Positions 1 to 5,764 of a DNA stretch of 6,790 nt are shown here, in pieces; the first letter of the stretch is position 1, and every line of letters begins with the position of its first letter. Source of the DNA: Polyangiaceae bacterium (GTDB lineage: Bacteria > Myxococcota_A > Polyangia > Polyangiales > Polyangiaceae). Location of the stretch: positions 1 through 6,790 of the forward strand of contig JAICXU010000174.1 of assembly GCA_025934595.1 (NCBI GenBank), written 5' to 3'. The translations under genes were made by a program, and so were the position numbers. The notes under the pieces were generated by a model. That model was given only the letters and a program-made list of their open reading frames with translations. It had not been told where the DNA came from and searched no databases.

Positions 1-1
1 C

Positions 2-388
2 GCGCTCGAGACGCTCGTGGAGCGCGCGCGAAACGAAGGCGACACCGACACCGCCGAGTCGCTCCGTGCCGGCGTTTCACTGTCGGCGGAGATCTCCGGC
101 GACGTTCTTTATCTCCCGTGTCCGATTTGCGATGAGCGCATGAATCGAGCCATTTTCGGCCGCAAATCCGGCATCGTGGTCGACGTGTGCGCGCAGCATG
201 GGACTTGGTTCGATCACGGCGAGGTCGAGATTGCGATTCGCTTCGCGCGCTCGCACAAGGTCCTCACCGAGAATCCGAAGGCGCAGCTCACCGCCGAACG
301 AATTCAGCCGCGAGCCGAGGTGGAGGGCGCCGGTCTCACGTTCATCGAGCGGCTCGCGATCGCGATTCGTTGGCTGCGCGGCGATTGA
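2..388 (+). CDS. zf-TFIIB-like zinc-ribbon protein (C-terminal part, 5' end outside window)
   Basis: The frame is open from base 2 to a TGA at 386-388. A GTG at 17 is the first possible start inside the window, but the frame continues upstream without a stop, so this is most likely the C-terminal part of a longer protein. Counting from the GTG, a zinc-ribbon core is visible: CPIC at residues 35-38, then CAQHGTWFDHGE at 58-69. The likely metal ligands are C35, C38, C58 and H61. The CPxC...CxxHGxWFDxGE pattern is that of the zf-TFIIB 'transcription factor zinc-finger' domain found in many bacterial proteins of unknown role. The segment after it (about residues 70-123) is charged and ends in an amphipathic stretch (FIERLAIAIRWLRGD). 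No catalytic domain is visible here; any would lie off the left edge. It converges with the ogt gene, with only 2 bp between the two stop codons. The domain call is solid; the cellular role is unknown. Confidence 0.75.
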   Translation, partial: ALETLVERARNEGDTDTAESLRAGVSLSAEISGDVLYLPCPICDERMNRAIFGRKSGIVVDVCAQHGTWFDHGEVEIAIRFARSHKVLTENPKAQLTAERIQPRAEVEGAGLTFIERLAIAIRWLRGD

Positions 389-390
389 GC

Positions 391-912
391 TCAGACGACG
401 AGCGGTCGCTGCTTCGACTCGTGCGCGAGCAGCCATTTTTTCTTGTCGACGCCTCCGGCATATCCGGACAGCGCGCCGCTCGCCGCGATCACGCGATGAC
501 ACGGAACGAAGATCGCGATCGGATTGCGCGCGTTCGCCATTCCGACGGCGCGGACGGCGGCAGGATCGATCGCGACCGACTTCGCGAGCTCGAGATACGA
601 GCGCGTCTCGCCGAACGGAATTTTCACGAGGCCACGCCAGACTTTTTTCTGGAACGGGGTGCCGATGCCTCCGAGCGGCGTCGTCACGATCTTCAGCTTT
701 CCTGCGAAATACAGCTCGAATTCGCGTTCGGCGAGATCGAGGACCGCATGCCTTTTCGTGTGCTCGGGCAGATCGAACGGGCGCTCGTACTTCTGACCGA
801 AGAACTCCGCGACGAGCAAAGCGTCATCGTTCGCGACGAGCCAAAGCTTGCCGAGCGGCGAGGGAATGGTTCGGCCCGCCAAATTTTTCTTCGTCGATTC
901 TTCAATCCGCAT
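391..912 (-). CDS. ogt: Methylated-DNA--[protein]-cysteine S-methyltransferase (O6-alkylguanine-DNA alkyltransferase)
   Basis: Suicide repair protein that moves the alkyl group from O6-alkylguanine (or O4-alkylthymine) in DNA to its own cysteine. The 173-residue protein has the usual Ogt length and order. An N-terminal RNase H-like domain covers about residues 10-78 (TIPSPLGKLWLVA). The C-terminal DNA-binding domain starts around GTPFQKKVWRGL (84-95) and contains the arginine-finger segment RAVGMANARNP (121-131). The active site is PCHRV (137-141), with C138 as alkyl acceptor, followed by the substrate-loop region LSGYAGGVDKKKWLLAHE. I chose the ATG at 912 over an in-frame ATG at 942 because GGAGG sits 7 nt before it and the N-terminus then starts near the conserved region. 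The start lies inside the end of the upstream Ada-AlkA gene (11-bp overlap), so the two are translationally coupled in one alkylation-repair operon. Confidence 0.95.
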   Translation of the reverse strand: MRIEESTKKNLAGRTIPSPLGKLWLVANDDALLVAEFFGQKYERPFDLPEHTKRHAVLDLAEREFELYFAGKLKIVTTPLGGIGTPFQKKVWRGLVKIPFGETRSYLELAKSVAIDPAAVRAVGMANARNPIAIFVPCHRVIAASGALSGYAGGVDKKKWLLAHESKQRPLVV

Positions 913-2356
913 GATGACTCCTCCACAAATGAACGACGGCATACGCGCGCCACGGGCGCCATGCTTCCGATCGCGCTTCGAGCTCGCGCGGCTTCGTGGA
1001 CCCGAGCGCTTTTCGCACGCCGAGATCGCTCGACGGAAACGCGTCCGCGTGACGCAGCGCGCGCATCGCCACGACTTGCGACGTGAAGTTTCCGATGCCC
1101 GCGATGCGCATCATCGCGCCAATCGCACGTTCGGGATCCTCGCTTTGCGACAAGACGAGCTCACCGTCCTCGATCGCACGCGCCACCGACACGAGCGTCT
1201 TTGCACGCGCCTCCGGCATTCCGATCGTGCGCACGTCCGCGCTGCGAGCGTTCGCGATCTTCTCGGAAGACGGGAAAATGTAGGCGATTTGCGATCGCGC
1301 GTGGCGCGTGACATGCGTGCCGAATTTTTCGACGAAGCGTTGCGCGAGCGTCGTCGCGCCTCGCACCGTCACTTGCTGTCCGAGGACGGAGCGCACGGCG
1401 ATCTCGAACGGATCGAACGCTCCTGGGACGCGTGTGCCGCGTTGCTTCTTCACGGCCGCGCCGAGCATCGAGTCCGTCCCGAGAAATCCTTCGATGACGT
1501 CGGGACGCGCGTCGAGATCGAAGAGATGGCGAAGCTTCGCCGAGATTTCCATCGCCTTCGGAGCGAGCGCGACGGGCACGGTCGCGACGATGCGCGATTT
1601 CGCGGACTCGTTCTCCACGCGAATTTCTTCGACGCGCTTTCCGATGGGGATCGCGCGCACGTACGTGGAGCTTTCGACGCGCTCGATTCCGTGCATCGCG
1701 CGATCGCCTAGAAATTCCAGCAAATGATCCCAGTCGAACGGCGGCCGATAATCGAGACGCAGCGAGAACGTGCCGTCGTCCGGCTTCGAGCCGTGCTCCT
1801 TGCGCATCGACGTCGGCGCGCGACCGAAGCGAGCTTGCACCGCAGAATTGAATCGACGCACGCTCGCAAATCCCGACGCATGCGCGATCTCCGTCATCGG
1901 CAGCTGCGTATCGTGCAAGAGCTGCTTCGCGAGCGCGAGCCGGCGCGTCTGCGCGAGCATGACGGGCGACACGCCGATTTCCGATTCGATCGCGCGCCGC
2001 AAATGACGCGACGACACGTCGAGCTCGAAGGCCAAGTCTTCGAGAGACTGCTCGTTCAAAAATCCTGCCTCGATCTTCGCGAGCGCGGCGCGCACGAGCT
2101 TCGAGACGGCGTCGGTCGACGCGGATCCGGCGCCGGGCGCGACCTCGGGCCGGCATCGGAAGCACGCGCGATAACCCGCTTGCTCGGCTTCCGCGGCGCG
2201 CGAATAAAATGTGACGCGATCGCGACGAGGCGTGCGGGCTGGGCAGATCGGCCGGCAATAGATGCCCGTCGTGCTGACGGCGACGAAGAACACGCCGTCG
2301 AACCGGCGGTCACGTGCCACGAGCGCGCGATAGCAGGCGTCGGGGTCCAAAATCAT
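902..2356 (-). CDS. alkA: Ada (N-terminal) / AraC HTH / AlkA fusion: methylphosphotriester sensor and DNA-3-methyladenine glycosylase II
   Basis: A 484-residue fusion that senses DNA methylation and excises N-alkylated purines. Residues 1-75 are the Ada zinc domain (RDRRFDGVFFVAV, TTGIYCRPICPAR, CFRCRP). Its four cysteines are C34, C38, C65 and C68; by alignment C34 is the methyl acceptor for DNA phosphotriesters. Residues about 83-185 are an AraC-type double HTH (LEDLAFELDVSSRHLRR; MTEIAHASGFASVRRFN). Residues about 193-305 are the AlkA N-terminal domain (LDYRPPFDWDHLLEFL). Residues about 311-484 are the HhH-GPD glycosylase, with the HhH hairpin IAGIGNFTSQ (418-427), probable catalytic D444 in SSDLGVRKAL, and the AlkA tail WRPWRAYAVVHLW. 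All key residues are present. Compared with E. coli Ada, AlkA takes the place of the O6-alkyltransferase, which is encoded separately by the overlapping downstream ogt. Methylated Ada is known to activate its own operon; the same is inferred here. No strong Shine-Dalgarno precedes the ATG. Confidence 0.94.
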   Translation of the reverse strand: MILDPDACYRALVARDRRFDGVFFVAVSTTGIYCRPICPARTPRRDRVTFYSRAAEAEQAGYRACFRCRPEVAPGAGSASTDAVSKLVRAALAKIEAGFLNEQSLEDLAFELDVSSRHLRRAIESEIGVSPVMLAQTRRLALAKQLLHDTQLPMTEIAHASGFASVRRFNSAVQARFGRAPTSMRKEHGSKPDDGTFSLRLDYRPPFDWDHLLEFLGDRAMHGIERVESSTYVRAIPIGKRVEEIRVENESAKSRIVATVPVALAPKAMEISAKLRHLFDLDARPDVIEGFLGTDSMLGAAVKKQRGTRVPGAFDPFEIAVRSVLGQQVTVRGATTLAQRFVEKFGTHVTRHARSQIAYIFPSSEKIANARSADVRTIGMPEARAKTLVSVARAIEDGELVLSQSEDPERAIGAMMRIAGIGNFTSQVVAMRALRHADAFPSSDLGVRKALGSTKPRELEARSEAWRPWRAYAVVHLWRSHHAD

Positions 2357-2453
2357 GATTCGTATGTAATGCGCGCTTGGCGATCACGCTGGCCATTTTC
2401 GGACATGGCAGCAAGTTCGTATTTCGAGCCGAAAACACGTTAGATTTCGATGC
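2357..2453. promoter_or_regulatory. Divergent intergenic spacer between the repair operon and the DUF1304 gene
   Basis: This 97-bp stretch must hold promoters for both diverging genes, but I find no convincing -35/-10 pair on either strand. Visible structure is limited to two short inverted repeats: GCCAT (2392-2396) with ATGGC (2405-2409), and TTTCG (2422-2426) with CGAAA (2430-2434). TAGATT at 2441-2446 is a weak -10-like match for the plus-strand gene. Any operator role is inference. Confidence 0.4.
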
Positions 2454-2816
2454 GTGCAAATCGCCGCTCTGGCTTTGGTCGGTCTCGTCGCGCTTCTCCA
2501 CGTCTACTTCATGATCCTGGAGAGCTTCCTCTGGGCGACTCCGTTCGGCGAAAAGACGTTCAAGCGATCGCACGAAGAGCAGATGCAGACGAAGGCGCTC
2601 GCGCAGAACCAAGGTCTCTACAACGGGTTTTTGGCGGCAGGTCTCGTGTGGAGCTTCTTCGCGGCGCCCGACATGGCGTTTTCGCTCCGGCTCTTCTTTT
2701 TGATCTGCATCGCCGTCGCGGGCGTCGTCGGCGCGATCACGGCCGACAAGAAGATCTTGTTCTTGCAGACGCTGCCCGCCGTGATTGCCCTGGCGCTGGT
2801 GATCGTCGCGCGCTAG
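2454..2816 (+). CDS. DUF1304 family small integral membrane protein
   Basis: A 120-residue hydrophobic protein that matches the DUF1304 family in length and signature. Hallmarks are the first helix with HVYFMILESFLW (16-27), the polar loop with QMQTKALAQNQGLYNGFLAAGL (43-64, in two conserved pieces around NQG and NG), and three further hydrophobic helices at about 58-72, 78-96 and 101-119. Four membrane segments in the inner membrane are predicted, with a charged cytoplasmic or periplasmic loop (FGEKTFKRSHEEQ). The start is a GTG; the nearby ATG at 2450 is out of frame. No clear Shine-Dalgarno is seen. The biochemical function of DUF1304 is not established. It is divergent from the alkylation-repair operon and its stop codon lies only about 8 nt before the base of the cobalamin riboswitch, so it may share a transcript with the genes that follow. 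Confidence 0.88.
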   Translation: MQIAALALVGLVALLHVYFMILESFLWATPFGEKTFKRSHEEQMQTKALAQNQGLYNGFLAAGLVWSFFAAPDMAFSLRLFFLICIAVAGVVGAITADKKILFLQTLPAVIALALVIVAR

Positions 2817-2824
2817 GGTCCCGC

Positions 2825-2915
2825 TGTCGAATCTGCGGGGAAGCCGGTGAAAAGCCGGCGCGGAGCCGCCACTGTAACCGAGGAAGCTCGGGAGCCAGGA
2901 AACCGCCGATCGACG
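2825..2915 (+). promoter_or_regulatory. Cobalamin (vitamin B12) riboswitch aptamer
   Basis: The conserved cobalamin-riboswitch elements appear in the right order. GGGGAA (2837-2842) precedes the helix GCCGG (2843-2847) / CCGGC (2855-2859), which encloses GTGAAAA. GCCGCCACTGTAA follows (2865-2877), then a hairpin CCGAG (2878-2882) / CTCGG (2887-2891), then the B12 box AGCCAGGAAACCGCC (2893-2907). A closing P1 helix can be drawn between 2825-2830 and 2910-2915 (TGTCGA with TCGACG, one G-U pair). The region between the ACTGTAA core and the B12 box is short, so this is a compact variant lacking the long peripheral helices. Cobalamin riboswitches bind adenosyl-, methyl- or hydroxocobalamin and normally turn off downstream B12 transport or synthesis genes. 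The controlled genes here would be the lipoprotein and methyltransferase. The call rests on motif recognition, not on a covariance-model search. Confidence 0.9.
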
Positions 2916-2967
2916 AGCCGCCGGCGATAGTTGCATTCCGCACTTATCTTCGGCTGCTCTCTCCGGA

Positions 2968-2992
2968 TGCCGCGCGAGCCTCGCGGCAAGGA
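2968..2992 (+). promoter_or_regulatory. Hairpin next to the Shine-Dalgarno: likely riboswitch expression platform
   Basis: A perfect 7-bp stem TGCCGCG (2968-2974) / CGCGGCA (2982-2988) with a 7-nt loop ends on the first base of AAGGA (2988-2992), the Shine-Dalgarno of the lipoprotein gene (8 nt before its ATG). There is no U-tract after the stem, so it does not look like a transcription terminator. Control of ribosome access is the more likely mechanism. The sequence is directly visible; the regulatory role is inferred from its position after the riboswitch. Confidence 0.5.
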
Positions 2993-3000
2993 CGTGCGAG

Positions 3001-3792
3001 ATGCGGAACATCGTGTTGGGCTGTGCGGGTGCGATCGGAATCACGATCGCATTCGTCGCATGTGGCTCGAGTAGCGACGGCGCGAAATCGAGCGAAAATC
3101 CCCTCGATTCGGGGACGATCGACCTCGGTGACGCGAACGTCTTCGTGGAAGCGGGCACCGGTCCCACGCCCGTCGACGGCGGATTTCCGTTCGATGGCGG
3201 AACGCTTGCGATCGATCGCTTCGCCACGAGCGTGGTCGACGTTTCGCCAGGATCCTGCGGCGGATTCGGATCCGATGGGCTTCCGACCGTCGTCGAAGGA
3301 CCACCCGTCGGCGGCGGGGCGGAAGAAGGCAGCCTCGACGTCGTCTCGCTCGGCGGCGGCGGATCGATCACGCTGTCGTTCGCGCCGAACGCGATCGTCG
3401 ACGGCACGGGTCCCGATTTCATCGTGTTCGAAAACGCGTTCCTCACGCATCCGGGCGATCCGACATCGGTCTACGCGGAGCCCGGCGAAGTGAGCGTGAG
3501 CGACGACGGTACGAATTGGACGACGTTCCCGTGCACGGCCACTACGTATCCGTATGGCGCGTGCGCGGGATGGCATCCGGTCCTCTCGAGCCCGGACAAC
3601 GGAATCGATCCTGCCGATCCGAACGCCGCGGGTGGCGATGCGTTCGATTTGAAAGACATCGGCGTGACCCACGCGAAGTACGTGCGCATCGTGGACAAGA
3701 CGAACGAGGAATGTCCTGCGACCGGACCGAAGCCGGACAAGAACGGATTCGATCTCGACGCCGTCGTCATCGCGAACGCGGAAACGCCTTGA
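3001..3792 (+). CDS. Cobalamin-riboswitch-controlled lipoprotein with predicted discoidin-like beta-sandwich
   Basis: A 263-residue predicted lipoprotein. The signal peptide MRNIVLGCAGAIGITIAFVA ends at a lipobox-like FVAC with C21 as the lipidated residue. A Ser/Asp/Gly-rich linker follows to about residue 68. The rest (about 70-260) is a secreted domain with these landmarks: GGFGSDGLPTVVEGPPVGGG (87-106), GSLDVVSLGGGGSITLSF (110-127), DGTGPDFIVFENAF (134-147), VSVSDDGTNWTTFPC (164-178), WHPVLSSPDNGIDPADP (191-207), GGDAFDL (211-217), AKYVRIVDKT (225-234) and NGFDLDAVVI (248-257). The SDDGxxW...YVRI...FDLDAV pattern resembles F5/8 type C (discoidin) ligand-binding sandwiches. C86, C178, C188 and C238 could form disulfides. 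AAGGA lies 8 nt before the ATG. The cobalamin riboswitch directly upstream suggests a B12-related role, such as corrinoid capture at the outer surface; this is inference. No enzyme motif is seen. Confidence 0.85.
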   Translation: MRNIVLGCAGAIGITIAFVACGSSSDGAKSSENPLDSGTIDLGDANVFVEAGTGPTPVDGGFPFDGGTLAIDRFATSVVDVSPGSCGGFGSDGLPTVVEGPPVGGGAEEGSLDVVSLGGGGSITLSFAPNAIVDGTGPDFIVFENAFLTHPGDPTSVYAEPGEVSVSDDGTNWTTFPCTATTYPYGACAGWHPVLSSPDNGIDPADPNAAGGDAFDLKDIGVTHAKYVRIVDKTNEECPATGPKPDKNGFDLDAVVIANAETP

Positions 3793-3810
3793 ATCAAGCT
3801 GGATCGTGAG

Positions 3811-4446
3811 ATGACGCGCGAGCGATCCGGCGAAGAAATCGAAGCCATCTACGATCGCTGGGCGTTCGTCTACGACACGTTCACGTGGCTCACGGAGGGT
3901 CGCTCGCTCCGCCGCGCGCTCGATCTTCTGGAAATTCGCGACGGCGAGTCGTTGCTCGAGATCGCGGTCGGCACCGGTGTCGCATTTCGCGATGCGATCT
4001 TGAAAAATCCGTCCGGCACGAACGTCGGCATCGATCTCACCGAAGCCATGTTGAAACGCGCGCGCAAAAAAGCGGCGAGGACCGGCGTCGCGCACGAGCT
4101 CCTGATCGCCGACGCTCGCGCGCTTTCGTTTTCGGACGCGAGCTTCGACGTCGTCATGAGCTTCAACATGCTGGGGCTCATTCCCGAATCCGAGATCGCG
4201 GCGATCCTCCGTGAAATGTTCCGCGTGCTTCGTCCCGGCGGCCGCGCCTCGTTCGTGACGATGCGGAGGCCCGAGAAGAAAATCGCGGAAGCGTTCTACG
4301 ACGTCGTCGTGATTCGTCTCGGCGGTTGGCGCGACATCGACATCGCGCCGTTCGTCCGTGCGGTGGGCTTCGAGATCGCGGAGAAATGCGTGGTCACGCA
4401 GCGAGGCGTCCCAAGCGAGGTGCTGCTCGCGAAAAAGCCGGCTTAA
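3811..4446 (+). CDS. Class I SAM-dependent methyltransferase (UbiE/PmtA-like Methyltransf_11)
   Basis: A 211-residue Rossmann-fold methyltransferase. The N-terminus IEAIYDRWAFVYDTFTW (10-26) has the YDxxAxxYD pattern seen in UbiE-like and phosphatidylethanolamine N-methyltransferase (PmtA)-like enzymes. Motif I, the SAM-binding glycine loop, is LLEIAVGTGVAF (48-59). The acidic end of strand beta-2 is in VGIDLTEAML (72-81, D75). ADAR (100-103) marks the adenine-contact position. FDVVMSFNMLGLI (112-124) is the motif around strand beta-4, and MFRVLRPGGRASFV (136-149) is the post-motif LRPGG segment. The acceptor cannot be read from sequence; a quinone precursor, a lipid or a small molecule are all possible. 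It starts 18 bp after the lipoprotein stop with only a weak Shine-Dalgarno (GGA at 3801-3803), and no promoter is seen between them. It is therefore probably co-transcribed with the lipoprotein and placed under the riboswitch. A terminator overlaps its stop codon. Confidence 0.9.
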   Translation: MTRERSGEEIEAIYDRWAFVYDTFTWLTEGRSLRRALDLLEIRDGESLLEIAVGTGVAFRDAILKNPSGTNVGIDLTEAMLKRARKKAARTGVAHELLIADARALSFSDASFDVVMSFNMLGLIPESEIAAILREMFRVLRPGGRASFVTMRRPEKKIAEAFYDVVVIRLGGWRDIDIAPFVRAVGFEIAEKCVVTQRGVPSEVLLAKKPA

Positions 4447-4458
4447 AAAGGCTTTTTT
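4432..4458 (+). terminator. Rho-independent terminator at the end of the lipoprotein-methyltransferase unit
   Basis: A perfect 8-bp inverted repeat, AAAAAGCC (4432-4439) and GGCTTTTT (4450-4457), is separated by a 10-nt loop and followed by one more T. The stem begins inside the last methyltransferase codons and the TAA stop (4444-4446) lies in the loop. A 10-bp palindrome AAGCCGGCTT (4435-4444) gives an alternative fold. The stem has only three G-C pairs, so strength is uncertain, but the T-run and the position fit an intrinsic terminator. It lies only about 22 bp before serS. Confidence 0.6.
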
Positions 4459-4479
4459 GCGCTATTTTGCCGGGCCCTC

Positions 4480-5751
4480 ATGCTCGACATCGCATTCATT
4501 CGGCAAAACGCCGACGTCGTTCGCGCAGCGATCCAGAACAAGCGCCTCTCGCTGAACCTCGACGATCTCCTCGAAGCCGACAAAGCGCGTCGCGAGACCG
4601 TCGCGAAGCTCGACGAGACGCGCGCGCGAAAAAATGCCGTCGCCGCGTCGATTCCGAAGGCCACGAAAGAAGAGCGCCCGAAGCTCATCGAAGAGGGCAA
4701 GCAGATCAAGCAAGACATCGAGAAGCTCGAGCCGCTCCTCGCCGAAGCGAACGCGAAGTTCGAAGACCTCCTCTTGCGCGTGCCGTCGATTCCGCGCCCC
4801 GAGGTGCCGATCGGAAAAGGGGAAGAGGACAACGTCGAGATCCGCAAGGTCGGCACCATTCGCGATTTCGGATTTTCGCCGAAGGATCACGTGGAGCTCA
4901 TGACGCTCCACAAAATGGTGAATTGGGACGGTCCGCGAAAGTTCGCCGGCGGTCGCTCGTACGCCTTGATGGGCATCGGCGCGATCTTGGAGCTCGCCGT
5001 CACGCGTCTCGCCGTCGACACGCTCGTCGAGCGCGGTCTCACCATGGTGATCCCACCCGTGATGGTGAAAGAGCGCGCGATGACGGGGACCGGCTTTTTT
5101 CCGCTCGGACGTGAAGAAGCGTACTCGATCAGCGCGGACGAATTGTTCCTCGTCGGTACGAGCGAGGTTCCGCTCGTCTCGCTCCATTGCGACGACGTGC
5201 TCGACCTAGCGTCCTTGCCCATTCGGTACGCGGGCATCTCGAATTGTTTTCGCCGCGAAGCCGGCGCGTACGGCAAAGACACGAAGGGCCTCTACCGCGT
5301 GCATCAGTTCACGAAGGTGGAGCAAGTCGTCTTTTGCGTGCCGGACGAAAAGATCGCGGAAGAAGAGCACTACAAATTGCTCGGCAACGCGGAGGCGATC
5401 CTCGCGAAGCTCGAAATTCCGTATCGCGTCGCGATCGCATGCACGGGCGAAATCGGTCTCGGTCAAACGCGCAAGCACGAGGTCGAGAGCTGGATGCCCG
5501 GACGCAGCGCGTATTCCGAGACGCACTCGTGCTCGACGCTCGGCGATTTTCAATCACGGCGATCGAACATCCGCTTGCGCATGCCGGACGGCTCGCTCTC
5601 GTATCCGTACACGCTGAACAACACCGCGATCGCGAGCCCGCGCATTTTGATTCCGCTGCTCGAGAATCATCAGAACGCCGACGGCTCGATCACGCTGCCG
5701 AAAGCGCTCGTGCCGTACATGAACGGCATGACGGTTTTGCAGCCGAAATAA
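4480..5751 (+). CDS. serS: Seryl-tRNA synthetase (serine--tRNA ligase)
   Basis: Cytoplasmic class II aminoacyl-tRNA synthetase that charges tRNA-Ser (and tRNA-Sec) with serine. The 423-residue length is normal for bacterial SerRS. Residues 1-105 are the N-terminal tRNA-binding domain, beginning with MLDIAFIRQNADVVRAAI. It includes a long antiparallel coiled coil (about 28-98, rich in K, E, A and L) that contacts the tRNA long variable arm. The catalytic core holds motif 1 around ERGLTMVIPPVMV (184-196), the serine-binding TSEVPL (227-232; TAE in most bacterial enzymes), motif 2 CFRREAGAYGKDTKGLYRVHQF (256-277) and motif 3 TLNNTAIASPRILIPLLENHQ (378-398). The class II motif 2 and 3 arginines (R258, R388) are present. 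No Shine-Dalgarno is obvious before the ATG and the gap to the upstream gene is 33 bp. TATTTT at 4463-4468 could be a -10 box giving a very short leader. It converges with the following lipoprotein gene. Confidence 0.97.
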   Translation: MLDIAFIRQNADVVRAAIQNKRLSLNLDDLLEADKARRETVAKLDETRARKNAVAASIPKATKEERPKLIEEGKQIKQDIEKLEPLLAEANAKFEDLLLRVPSIPRPEVPIGKGEEDNVEIRKVGTIRDFGFSPKDHVELMTLHKMVNWDGPRKFAGGRSYALMGIGAILELAVTRLAVDTLVERGLTMVIPPVMVKERAMTGTGFFPLGREEAYSISADELFLVGTSEVPLVSLHCDDVLDLASLPIRYAGISNCFRREAGAYGKDTKGLYRVHQFTKVEQVVFCVPDEKIAEEEHYKLLGNAEAILAKLEIPYRVAIACTGEIGLGQTRKHEVESWMPGRSAYSETHSCSTLGDFQSRRSNIRLRMPDGSLSYPYTLNNTAIASPRILIPLLENHQNADGSITLPKALVPYMNGMTVLQPK

Positions 5752-5764
5752 TGCGCTTTCGGCG

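Noticed and set aside
913..942. Upstream ATG at 942 as the start of ogt
   Set aside because: It would add ten non-conserved residues and enlarge the overlap with the fusion gene; the ATG at 912 has GGAGG at ideal spacing.
2370..2380. Possible Ada box (AAGCGCGCA on the minus strand) before the fusion gene
   Set aside because: It is an imperfect match to AAAGCGCA and lies only about 14-24 nt before the ATG, too close to the start to act as an upstream activator site; short GC-rich matches are common here.
848..2443. Long plus-strand open frames opposite the Ada-AlkA gene (848-1711 and 1724-2443)
   Set aside because: Their products are dominated by Arg, Asp, His and Ala with no recognisable domain, as expected for shadows of a GC-rich coding gene; the minus-strand gene has clear family motifs throughout.
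2310..4095. Long minus-strand open frames (2310-3446 and 2944-4095) across the riboswitch, lipoprotein and methyltransferase
   Set aside because: They lie opposite genes with signal peptide and methyltransferase motifs, span the riboswitch, and have low-complexity Arg/Pro/Ser-rich products.
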